Of a DNA stretch of 64,000 nucleotides, positions 33,901 to 46,400 are shown piece by piece. Within the stretch, counting starts at the first letter, position 1. Every line of letters starts with the position of its first letter. The DNA is from Pachyseris speciosa (taxonomy: Eukaryota; Cnidaria; Anthozoa; Scleractinia; Pachyseridae), in assembly GCA_016490735.1 (NCBI GenBank), contig JAEMWC010000372.1, positions 40,001 to 104,000 on the forward strand, in the 5' to 3' direction. The notes under the pieces were generated by a model that was not told where the DNA came from, searched no databases, and worked only from the letters and a program-made list of their open reading frames with translations. Position numbers and translations under genes: made by a program.

Positions 33901-36900
33901 TGAGTCATTTTACCAGATTTCTAACCATGGAGTTTGTGTATGGTGTATGTATTCCTTTATTGTGCCACCCTTGGAATTAAACCTATGGAAGAGTACTTTT
34001 CCATAAAGCTTTAATCCTGTGATATACTTTTTAATCTTGGGAGAAAATCCTCATGTCAGATGAATTCCTGAGCATCACTTTCCTGCCATACTTTGTGTTT
34101 TACCATGCAAGGTGCTCCTAGCATTGAGCTTGTGGGTCAAATTTTTATAACCACTGCTACATGTACTTAGCATTAATTTTACTCCCTATTGTGTTTTTTA
34201 TTTATGCTGGTGGTTTTAAAACTAAAATGTGACCATTTCTATTGGTGTTGTTTTTTTATGCTTGGGCAGTGATCATGCTGTTTCTTTGTGGCCATACTAT
34301 ACAGCTGTATATGTAATTGAAGACCACTGAGGCATAATTTTGCTTGTGTGTTACACTGTTTATCATGCTGCACCAGGTGGTTTTAAGATTTGTTATTTTG
34401 AGTCTATGGATATTAAACTTCTATTTAGAGTGACTCAAAACATTTTTTAGAAGTATTTTTCTGTGGTGCTTTTACAAATTATGCCAGTGTGTATGAAGTT
34501 TAGTGTCTGGATAAAAATCTATTTACATTGTGGACATTCAAATAAAAGCTACTTTTCTGTGATGTGTTGTTTGTTACATTGCACAAGTGGCTCCAGTTTT
34601 TTCAGTCTTGGAATAGAGTCTCCAAATGTGGCCACTCACACATGTGAAGCTGAATGAGCCATACTTTCCTGTGATACTGGCTGTTTTGCTGTAAATAGTA
34701 CTTAGTGTAAAATAATAGCTGTTGGATTTGGAGTTTGGATGAAATTATTTATAGTAAATTAATTTCCCCACAAGGTAATTCTGCTGAGTGGTCCTTTCCT
34801 GTGGTCTGTGTACATTTTATTGTGTGCAAGGTGGTTCTAACTTTATTGTTTGTTGTTGAAGTTGTACTGTGCCCATCCAAGTGAAAGTTTTTCACCCAAT
34901 CTTAGCCTCCTTTGCAGCCATTGTTTGTGTTGGTCCCATTCTCCCTCCCCACCAACTGAGCCGAACATTCCATTCCAGGAACTGACCAGTCACATTGTGG
35001 CTTTTAAATTTTGGCAGCTAAGTTCCCGTAGCCTCCTTTGCTGCCATTGTTTGTGTCAGTTCTATTCTCCCTTCTGATTGGATACTCAGACACAATTAGA
35101 ATGGAATGCCTGGCTCAGTTCAGCAGACGTTGGTGGAGAGGGAGAATAGGACTGACACAAACAAATGCTGTGAAGGAGGTTAATGTAGGTCATGCCTTTT
35201 AATTTGTCACCGCAGGGATATAATCAGCTGGGACACTGAACTGTCAAGTTTTCTTGAAGGAGATGAGGTAAAATGAGGAAGCAAATACTTGTGTGTTTAC
35301 TAGATATAAATTGCTTAAGATGGAAAAAAACATCTAAGAAATAAGTGATTTACAAGACCTGGATTTGAATTAATGCATTACAGTCAAGTCAGGTCAAGCG
35401 TACCCCCCTAGAGTACATTAATGAGTTGATTATTTCAACATTGAACCCGTTAGTTGTTTCGAATAATGCAATCATTTTTGAAATATTCGAATCAAACTTC
35501 AATTGCTGATGGGGACTATGCCCGTCGATGTGTTTGAAAAACGCGTTCGACCAACGAGACTTTAATTCTGTCATCTCTTTTAATAGAGCACACCTTTTTT
35601 AGCCCTTTAAAATCCAACAATATTGTTCTTTCCGAGGAATCCTAAAAATAATAAATTTGTACAGAGCGAAATTAAACACAGCTGATAGCGTACAGCATTG
35701 TAAACAACCAAAAATATTGACGAGAAGACTTGCTAGAACTTCGCCTGAAATCCTTTTATCACGAATAAGACTTCTACAAGCTCTATGGGATGTAGAAAGC
35801 AAAAAAACTGCTCGATAATAACATTTACAATACCGTTTTTCACCTATCACTTCCACTCACCATTGGACGCCATGTTGGACGCTTCGATTTCCCATATAAG
35901 GAGCATCTTTTGTTCGCTTAGTCCAATCAGCAATCGAAGTTTGATTCGAATATTTAAAAAAATGATTGCATTATTCGAAACGACTAACGGGTTCAATCTT
36001 CAAATAATCAACTCATTAATGTAATCTAGGGGGGTACGCTTGACCTGACTTGACTGTAATTATACAGCAGATCAGTAAATTCTTTTCATTGCAGTATTGA
36101 CCTAACTATTACGTGTTTTAACTGTCCAGTTTATGATTAATTAGACATTTTTTAATTGGACAGTGTTTGTCCTTCAATGCACCTTGCCTGGACTCAGTAG
36201 CTGTATAATTAATAAGTAAGAGGACTACATGCTGTCCAATTTGGAAATAATTGGATTCAAAAAATTCCTCTGACAGCGAAATTGTTTGGAAGTTTTTTCA
36301 TCCAATTTTTTCCAAACTGGACAGCATGTTGTCCTATTACATATACTAACACTGACATTTGTTCCCAAAGTTCTAAAGATATGTTACCACAAATAAAAAT
36401 AAAATCTACTGTGTGCTTTTTTGTTACTCTTTCATTGATAGTTAGAACTAGAAAAAGCCAGCACATACAGTACTGCCTGAAAGTATTGACCCCTTTACTG
36501 CGTCATTGCCGCATGACCTCCTTTTCGACTTTCCCTCGGTATTCGCGCGGCAAGCTGCTTTTTTACCGAGGAATTTTTTCGGTCAGGCTCCAAAGTTGCC
36601 GCGGGAAAACTAACCGAGGTAAAACCAAGGTAATGAAATACTGCGGTCAAGTTTGAATAGGCTTTTATTTTCTTAGTGTTTTGGATATGTCACATTAAAG
36701 TCACACATTAAAATCGCACCAGAGAACATTATAACTGAAACAAGTTTTGGCAGGAAATCTTGAACTATGTACCTTGAACAGAATTAAGGACAGTCATGCA
36801 TGGTCGCTACGCATAGATCTATCGGCTTTTTATTACATGCGTAGAAGATCACAGGTAGATGGAGAGTGAACGGCAGAACTTTCGAACTGCTACTGTAGTT

Positions 36901-39900
36901 CTGAATGGCGGAGCGGCAAAACAAAAGCTGTGAACAGTTAACCAGTCGACATAAATACCCGGATAAATACTAATGGGCGGAAAATCATTGGAATTTTGAA
37001 GAAAATAAATAAGCAATTGCACGTTAAAAGTTTATATTTTAAAACGGCTACAGATCACTAAAGGATGGTGAAATCACAGTCTGTTTGTCTGGATAAGGTG
37101 CTAGCAGAGGCTAAATATTTGTATACCACGAAACAGAACTTCCACTCATTTGCATATGGTAACGCAACGCGCATTTTGCTAGTTTGAAGTTGTTCGAAAT
37201 CATTTTTCTCGAAGTGCAGCAGCTCAGAACGACAATGAAGTAAATAAGCTATATTTTTCAGAGGCTGTCGGAGATTCAAAACTTTTTAACCTTGAAAATC
37301 GTCAGAGGCGCAAATCACAGGAGATGGTTATCATTCTTCTCACCTCCTTACGCTTGATCGATCACACCTGTCCACGATCAATTGTTACCTTTGCATTGAA
37401 ATGCGTCGAAACTTTTAAGATCTTTTAATAAACAGTCATACCGAATGAAAGCAAAAAACTTTTACAAGGAAACTATGTAGAGTCTCTGCACATACGAGGA
37501 TTCCTATAATGGCTGAATCTTTCTCATATGGCGACTCAATACGCTATTCTTAATTATCATGATCAGATAAAACACACACTGAATTGTGGCTGCCTTTCGC
37601 ATCACTTCCAGTTGCTCGCCTTTTGATACTTTAAAGTGATTAACCTAATAGTGCAGTGATCAAAAGCCTTTTTAGTTTGAGGCAAATAAACTTGAGTTGG
37701 AATGGATGAGCTTTTTCCAAACCGGTGACTTTAATTGATCGTGACTAAAACACCACACGAGTACTACGAGTAACATACGAGTAACATACCAGTACATACG
37801 AGTACATACGAGTACATACGAGTGACATACAGTGTACGGGTACATACAGATACATATGAGTAACATACAAGTAACATACAAATACATACAAGTAACACAC
37901 AGGTAACATACGGCCAAACAAAGTAAAATACAAGAAATTGGATCTTTCTCGGAAATTGTCGATTTGTTTTTACTGCTTGGTGTATTAATTAATTCTTGAA
38001 GGGTGCAGTGTGGGGAGAAATTAGCACTTGAGGGAGTGGTGTGTTTGCGTGCATGATTGGGGGAGGGGGGGGGTATCTCTGGCTCCCTGTCTGGTAATGC
38101 GATAGCGTAGGAAAGTAGATCAAATGTGCAGCATTTTGAGAGGGAGGGGGTGGTGGTGGTTGTTGGGAGGGGAGCGGGAGTTGGGCAAGTTGAAATAACT
38201 ACCCGTGCAAAGACCTCTGGGTCGAAACAGGTTATGTATGTGTTACTTATTTTGTTATTAATTTAGTATTTTTTTTATTTTTTGTCTCTTATTTTCACTT
38301 TATTTCTTATTATTACTTTATGTTGTTGCTACTGTATTTTCCCGTGTATAAGTCGACCCTACTTTTTGAGACCAAAAGTTGAGATTTTACTAATTTATGG
38401 TGTATAAACTGAGTTCAAAATCCTTAACAGTTCGATGCAAAAAGTTCCATGGAGAAAAAAAATCACATCGATCGAGTGACACACTTCAGCGAGAGTATCG
38501 TTGAAATACCTTCAATATAAAGGTATTTTAATGAACCTTTTTAGCTTGTAACTTATAGGAAATGTTTGGAACCTTTTTATGCCAAAAAAAAAAAAAACTA
38601 AAAACACTCCAAAAACACAAAAGAACGAAGTTGTAAACAACGCGCCATCTTCCATGACGTGGTAACCTGGTAATGAACGACCGACCTTGGTGAGAGGTTA
38701 CCAAGCCAGCAACGTGCCTTGAGTCTTGCTCGATTATGCTTGATCGCACAAGCAGAAACAGGATGGTTTTGCTCAAGTTTATTGAAGAATTTCTTCCACA
38801 AATAAATTCACAATGTAGACCCAATTAAATCACAGGGAATGTGGCAACTTCTGTGGAAAAGACAAGCTTAAAGTAGGGTATGTGAAACAACAAACAGGCT
38901 ATAAAACCGAACGTAGCGCGCATGTGATCATAGACAAATCATGGAACAACCAATTGTATTTCCTAACATTTTCTTTATTCAATACTGCACCGCTTGCCAT
39001 TAAATATTCTTCTTTAAACTACTTGTGTAGTTTCCCTTTTTTTCTTAACTTTGGAGTCTATTGTTATACCAATGAGCCTATTGTTATGCCACTCGCTGAA
39101 TGACCATTGAGTTTTGACCCGTGTATAAGTCGAGGTCGACTTTTTGGAGTGATTTTCAAAACTTAGAAGGTCGACTTATACACGGGAAAATACGGTATTT
39201 TATACAGTAATAGGCTCACACAAAGCATCAATGAAGCCCCCTCCCCTCCCCCCTTCCCCCCCACACATCGGCCAATACCCAATTACAAAAATGAAATTTT
39301 CATCAGTTTCACTAAGAAAGTCTTCGAAGGAATTATCAACCTCCGTTACATGTCTGCTAAGGTTAGGCCCAATTTCTGTAAAAAAAGAGTTTAACATTTC
39401 TGCCACATCAGCTTGGTTTTTTGATTTTTGTCCGTTGTAGTCTATCTCGTTTATTACGGTTTTATTGAACTTGCGTGAAGTTAGTTCGTTAATAGTTTTC
39501 CATGTTTTGTGTTGATTTTTACAACCAAGAATGTACGCTGATGATACCACCTTGACGTTTGCTAGTGCCGACGTTCATGATGTAAATGATAGTCTTAATT
39601 GAAGGCCTCGGAGCATAATCATCCTATGTCGAATTTTGAGTCGTTTTTCGATTTTGCTTGGATTTGTCTGAATTTCTGCATGTGAACTGCAATTCGATGG
39701 AAAAACATTGTGTGGTATTTTTTTGACTGATTCATCCAGAATCCAGAAATGCATTTTTTCTTACGTACACCAAGAAACCAACCTTCCATGGGAGTGGTTT
39801 GCAAGTTGCATTACATCTTCTTTCAATTGAATTGCAGTTTACATGCAACAATTCGGGCAAATCCAGGCAAAATCGAAAAACAACCCAAAATTCGACATAG

Positions 39901-40427
39901 GATGGTTATGCTCCGAGGCCTTCAATTATGATCTAAACAAATTGTACACTTGGTTATCAGTTAACAAGCTTACCTTGAACCTGACAAAAACCGAGTTTAT
40001 GCTAATTGCATCCAGACAGAAGTTATCGAATCTTTCAGATTGTCCTTCTCTATAAATAACATGACTGTGGAGCAGGTAGCATCAACTAAATCTCTTTGGG
40101 GCTGCATCAATCAAACTTTAAATTGGGAAAGTCATATAGAAAATATCTGCAAAAAGATTGCTTCTGCCATTGGTGCAATAAAGCGCATATGAAATCAAAT
40201 CCCTTTTAATATTGTAGTCAATGTTTATAATAGCCTTGCTCAGCCTCACTTTGATAATTGTAGTGAGGTGTAGGGAAACTGTAACAAAGGCCTTTCTGAT
40301 AGACTTCAAAAGCTTCAAAATCGGGCAGCTCACATTTGATGAAAGCTTCTTATGACAGTAATTTGAATGAATTGTTCCGGGCACTATGGTAGCGAGAACT
40401 CTGGCATCAAAGATTAGAAAAGAAATC

Positions 40428-40465
<38 letters not shown>

Positions 40466-43400
40466 GAGAGATTTTAAGAGAGATTTTAAGAATAATTGAG
40501 TCGCCACAGTTTTAAGTAAGTTTTAAGTAGTTTAAGTAAGATTTTAAACACAGCCTCCAAGTAAAGCAGCCTTTATTGTTTTTTATTGTTTTTATTTTTT
40601 ATTCTCTTGTGATTGTAATTAAGTAGATAGAGAGTTAGTTGATAATAATTAATTAAGCTGATGGAAATACCATGTATGAATAAAGTTATCTTATCTTATC
40701 TTATCTTACACACGCAAACACCCACACCCTCAAATCTCAAATGCTAATTTCTCCCCACACTACACCCTTGCATTAACAAATACACCGAGCAGTAAAACAA
40801 CAAATCAAAGATTTCGGAGAAAGATCCAATTTCTTGACTCAGGGACGACAGAGAATCCCATCACCCCACCTCCCGCCTCCCTCCCCCCCCCCCCCCCAAC
40901 CCTACCACACAGGCAAACACACAGACCCTCAAATGCTATTTTCTCCCCATACTACACCCTTGCATTGATAAATAAACCGAGCAAAGTTCCCGATTTCTTG
41001 ACTCAGGGACAACTGAGAATCCCATCAACCACCAACCTCCCCTCATCTCCCCCACCCCCCAATCACACAGATCGCAAAGATATAGGAGGAATATCCAATT
41101 TCTTGTATTTTACTTTGTACATTTCATGCGTATTACCCACATTTGACCGTATGTTACCTATGTGTTACTCGTATGTATTCGTATGTTACTTGTATGTTAC
41201 TCGTATGTATCTGTATGTACCCGTATGTCATTCCTATGTACTTGTATGTACTCGTATGTACTGGTATGTTACTCGTGTGTTACTCGTAGTACTCGTGTGG
41301 TGTTTAAGTCACGATTGACTTAAATTAACCGAAAACATGAACGATTTCGCCCAGCAGACTTTTTAAATTTGTTTTGACAGCATAAATTCGTCAGCGCGAC
41401 AGTTCAAACAACAAGGCAGCGCTTCTTCTGGTGTTGGATCAAACAATACTAAACAGCTGTAGGTTACTTTGTATTTGAAGACTTCCGATTTTACACTGTA
41501 TGGAAGCTGGCTCAAAAATTATGAGTCCATATGCAAATAGCGCACAACATATTTTTTTTCTCCATGAATCTTCGCACCTTAAGAACTTACAGAGTCCTTC
41601 CGCATTTTTGACGACTGCAATTAATCGTTATTGTTCTTTCCCGCGGCATTGCCTCGTCTTTTCTACTGCGGCATTCCAGTGGCAAAATTGTACCTTGGCT
41701 TTCCTGCGGGAAAAAATTTGCATACCGCAGTGGACGCACGGCCACAACCTGCGGCAAAGATGAGGTATTGCCTCGTCCCAATGGGTCAGTACTTTCAGGC
41801 GGTACTGTAGGTGTGCCTAGCTTTTGCATTCCTTTATGATTTGACATTGATTTATAGTTAGAGTTGCCCCTAAGGCTAAAGTTACTAAAATTTTGGGTCA
41901 TGGATTGTTTATTACATGTAGCTTGACATTGGGCTAAACCTGACCAACCTACTCAACATGTTTTGTTTCATGTTAAAAAAATCCTATGTGAATTAAGTAG
42001 CAAATAATTGGCTGTGGGTGATAAAATCTTCTAATGTTCTCATTGATGACTGAGGGGACGATTGCTTCTTTTTGAAATACTGTACCTATTAAATTACTTG
42101 ATTTTAGGTCAAAATAGGCACAGATCAACATTTTTAGTTTGCCTTTTTTGTACCATACACTGAACTATTCATTAGTTATTAATAATTAACAATTATTCAC
42201 CTCAGTGTCTGTGAATAGTGGTGGATATTTACCTCGACGCTTTGCGGCTCAGTAAATATCCACCACTTTCACCGACACTGAGGTGAAGGTATATACCACA
42301 CAAGCTGAAAAATTAGCAGACCAAAACATTACTTTAAGTGTGACATTATACCGACAAGCAGTCGGAAATTGTAAAATCTCAAGCGCCTGCTGCTCAGAGG
42401 TGAATAGTACTTGCTAATCACCTCCGAGTTATTATAAACCAATCAGAGCGTGCGGAAAGCACTATTCACTTGTGTGGTATATATTAATTAACAATATTTC
42501 AATTTTTCCCTACTGTACGCCAATTTAATAACCTAAAGGGGATAGTTTCCTTACATCAGTTATATGCATTATACAGCTGTATGGAGTTATTTTGTTTGTG
42601 AACTATGAACAGCTTTCAGTTGAGAGAATAGACGACCTTCCAAAGACCAGCCAGCTCTCCCACAGTTTTGTAAGTTTTATTTGATTTTCATGTCAGTGAA
42701 TACATGTATGTGCTTCTGGTGTCATTGGGTGATTCCAGAAAATATCCATACCCTACCACAGGTGGCATCAACATTTTACCGCCCCCCCCCCTCCCCCCGG
42801 CCTTCAGAAATTTCAAAATGCTCAACCCCTGCATGCCTTCGGAATTCTGAGATCGCTAACCCCCCCTCCCTTTTGGATTTTCCGATTTTTTTTCAACCCC
42901 TTTGGAGTCCTAATTTGCTCAAACAAAGTGCTTTTTTGGTTCTTATCTAAAGCGCCTGAGGGAAGCAAATTTCTTATTTCCTTGCCTACAGTAGAAGGAA
43001 ATTTTATTTGCAAAAACTTGGTGGTCAATGCTTTTGTTGTCTTGAATTTCGACCGTGCCCAACAGTGCTGATGGCATCGAAATAAATTTTTTTGATTATT
43101 ATAATGAAGGCATTCATTCCTCCCTGCTGCATTCTGCCATCAGGTGTCAAGAAAAATGCTTGATTGGTCTCAATAATAATAAACCACAGTCATCGCTGAT
43201 ATTTCAATTTATTGTTGCTTTTGAGATTCCGACGTGCAATTTTCGTCACTCTGAAGATTTCCATGTTCAGTTCTCACAGCTTGCGTGCTTAATTGTATTA
43301 GCTTCCCACTTTCCAAGTTCACAAATGTATATTTTGTTTGAAGATTGAACAAAAAACCATCAGCATTACAATCTTCATATGCTCTGATCGGCACCATTCA

Positions 43401-46400
43401 CATCCACTTCATGATATAAACAGTGGAGCAAGAAATTATTTATTTATTTAATCAATTTGCCAACAAAGGCAGGTGATAACACAATAGAACATTGAGGCCC
43501 TGTTAAGGTAAATTCCGACAGGCGACACGGCTCTGAAACGGGGACATGAAGGAAATGAAATGATGACGAACGACAAGACCGCTCCTGTGAAATGGTGACA
43601 GCGAGAAAAATAAAAGCAAAATGGACAGCGACCTTGGCGATTTAAATAAGACAGTGACTTGATGGCATTTGGGTAGAGCAGAATGCCGAGAATGAGTTTT
43701 TATTTTTTTCAAAAAGTTAATAATTTTGTCAGTCTTCTGTGTGGAAACACACTGAGTGACAACCCCTGAATTGTGACAATGCATTTTTTTGTTGGAGAAA
43801 CGACCTCAGAAACGTTCTGAAGTTTCCGAAACTGCGACAACGACATTGGTCACTGCATGAAATTCCGACAGCAACATGTGGCCCTTCTGAAATTATGACA
43901 TGTAAACGTTCGGAATTCAGACGAACAGTGCCTCAACATTAAGTTCCCTTCAAAGTGTATCACCCAACCCAACCCACATCATGAATATAAAAACTAACTA
44001 TACTAATCCCTACCCACTGGTAATTTCCTAAGAAAAAATACATGAACATAAAATACAAAGATAACATAGTATGTATCAAATGTGTATATAATCAACAAGG
44101 ACATCAAGCTAATTTATTAATCCTATGACATTTACAGCAAATAAGTTTGTAGGTACGAGTGTCATCAGCATCAAAAACAACATGTAATCTAGTGAAGTAG
44201 AATGTTTTCAACTTATTCTTAAATACATTAACATTAGATTCAGACTTCAGATCAGAAGGTAAAGTATTCCATAAATTTGATATTCTTACAAAAAACAAAT
44301 CTCTGAAGAGAAATGTCTTAGCATTAACATTATTAAGGAAAATCCAAGAGGCACTGTGGCACGAGCTCCCTGTACAGAAGGAAACATAATTATCGATGGA
44401 AATATTTATATACCCTGGTTAAGCGGCCGTCGCTATGGTGATGAGCCGCTTCTTGCATTACCTGTTTTTTTTCCTCGTCGTTTTGTCCGTCACTTGCCCC
44501 ATACCCCTCTCGGCCAGACGAAGAAACAATGACAAGTAAATAAATAAACTATTTAATCTCCGGTGACAGGACTTGGAATGCCCGACCCTCAGATCTCAAC
44601 GCCCATAGTGTGCACCTTATCCGACTGGGCCAATTGCTCATCAGTTACCTTTGCCAGAGAATTATGTAATAATTAACATGAGTGGTCACCAAAGTCACGA
44701 ATCGTTAAAACCTTTGCAAAAGAAATTTTTAGTTGGAATGGAATTACTTCAATATACATTTCATAGCAAAGGAATTTAATTGAGAGCGTTTCTTTCGATC
44801 GGTTTTCAGCAATGTATTGAAAAGGTTTGAGAATCGCAAGAAAAATTGAAAAGTTATAGCTTGATAAACCAAACCGCACAAAACATGCAAAAAATGTTAA
44901 AGATCTTCAAACGCTGAATACACTTTAGACAGATAGATAACATTTTTTACCTGTTATATTCTTCAGGTGTAACAATTTGTTACGAATTAGCTAACTTTTA
45001 TACCTTCTCACAACCTATTAAATATTCAAAACGAGTTATTTTTGGACGTGATAAAATTAGCGTAACCTCAAACATCTCATTAAATATTCAATTGAGTTTT
45101 GTTTCAGTGAAATTTGTTGCGTGCGTAAAAATTTTTATCTCGCTTTATACTTATTGCTTTATAATGATTTTTATATCTTTGGAAAGTTAAATCAATGTGA
45201 TATTTGAATTCCGAATTTATTTTTGCGTTGACCGTAAAATAAAACTGCCATTTCTCTACGAGAGAGTAGCAATTTTAGCATACGGCCACAGCTTTAAATG
45301 CATTTCCGGTATACAGTTTGGTATACAACTTTACCAACTTGAAAAGTATTGTACTCACGTTGTATTTTATTGTTAAGGATTAACTTTTACACCACAAGAG
45401 AGAGCAAACTATTGTGTATTTCAAGATTAAACTATTCGTTATTGTTAAGAAAAAGAAGGGGTCATAGAATACGAATACGTTCGATAAGAGTAGGGGACGT
45501 ACGTGTAGTTCCCAGTGTAGTGGTCTATCTCTACCTTTCATCTGTCTTTGACTTTCATGTGTGGGTTGGGTGGGTGGGTGAGATCAAATATGGACTGATA
45601 GCGGCAGCCAGAGGCGCCTTTACAGGCTGACATCCGATCTCACCCTAGAGAAGCATTGTAAACTATCCCTGAAAAGCCCTGATGGGGAGAGGATAAGTAA
45701 GTATGTATGTAAAGCCTTTCTAAAAGAAATGTTTAGTCAGAATTGAATTACTCCAACATACCTCTTATAGGAAACAAATTTATTTGAGCGTTCTTTTGAC
45801 CCGGTTTTGATGCTAAACAAGTATTGACTGAGTGGAGGAATAAGTACTAGTGATGGTGCAATACTGGAAGTGAAACCAATTTCAACAACGCAGCTCTTTT
45901 TGATTGCGTGGCATTATTTGAACGTAGCTTTTCTTTTCACTGTTGGAGATATTGGTTATCTTTGAGAAACTGGTCAACGGCCGGTTTATACCAAATTCTT
46001 CGCTTTCTTTCAAATTGTCAAGCAAATCGAAGTGCCAGTGTTTTGTCAAGCTTCACCAGAAGTTGGCATGGGTTTTTCGAGTAGTGAATATCTGTAGAAT
46101 CGGTTCACCGTTTTTCCGTGTTAAATTGCAAAATCAGCTTACAATTTAAGCAATGACAAAAGGAAAATTAAAATCAAGTGAAAAGGGATAGAAAAAACCA
46201 GATCAAAGAAAAAAACTTGACTATGTGGGGAATTGAACCACGGACCACACTACTACAGTACGAAGATAACGCACTAAGCCACTAAACCAGCAAACATTCC
46301 ATATATAGCCCACCGAAATTTAAACGTCTTAATCATTCGGAGTCACGAATTGTCTGTCATGCAAACTTCAACAAGCATTGAATTCGATCAACTGGAACTA

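Larger units (their letters stand above)
39275..40709 (+). mobile_element. CR1-like LINE with 5' inversion, interrupted by a MITE
   Basis: From 39529 the plus strand reads [20 protein letters not shown] and DSLN, is interrupted by a MITE, then resumes [20 protein letters not shown]. It runs through frameshifted 3' RT sequence ([19 protein letters not shown]) to a (TCTTA)n tail at 40690-40709. From 39528 leftward the opposite strand encodes the upstream linker ([35 protein letters not shown]). This is the arrangement made by twin priming. The interior RT fingers and the endonuclease are missing. Confidence 0.8.
36469..41808. mobile_element. 5.3-kb composite inverted element in RAF intron 5
   Basis: The outer ends ACAGTACTGCCTGAAAGTAT (36469) and its counterpart ACTTTCAGGCGGTACTGT (to 41808) are inverted. 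Further in, the subterminal GTAACATACGAGTACATAC arrays (37750-37925 and 41140-41310), the CACCACACGAGTACT block, and the GGTGCAGTGTGGGGAGAAAT blocks (38010; 40745 and 40940 inverted) also mirror each other. The right arm has two tandem copies of the last block. The centre holds a nested MITE and a LINE. No transposase is visible, so it would be non-autonomous. Confidence 0.65.

Noticed and set aside
37750..41310. CRISPR-like array
   Set aside because: Short contiguous minisatellite units without unique spacers, in a eukaryotic intron.
44570..44640. tRNA-like segment on the minus strand
   Set aside because: B box is too degenerate to support a separate feature.
45943..46149. Possible alternative C1-domain exon ([16 protein letters not shown])
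   Set aside because: Cys spacing is wrong and the true exon at 49817-49884 fits the C1 pattern and phases.
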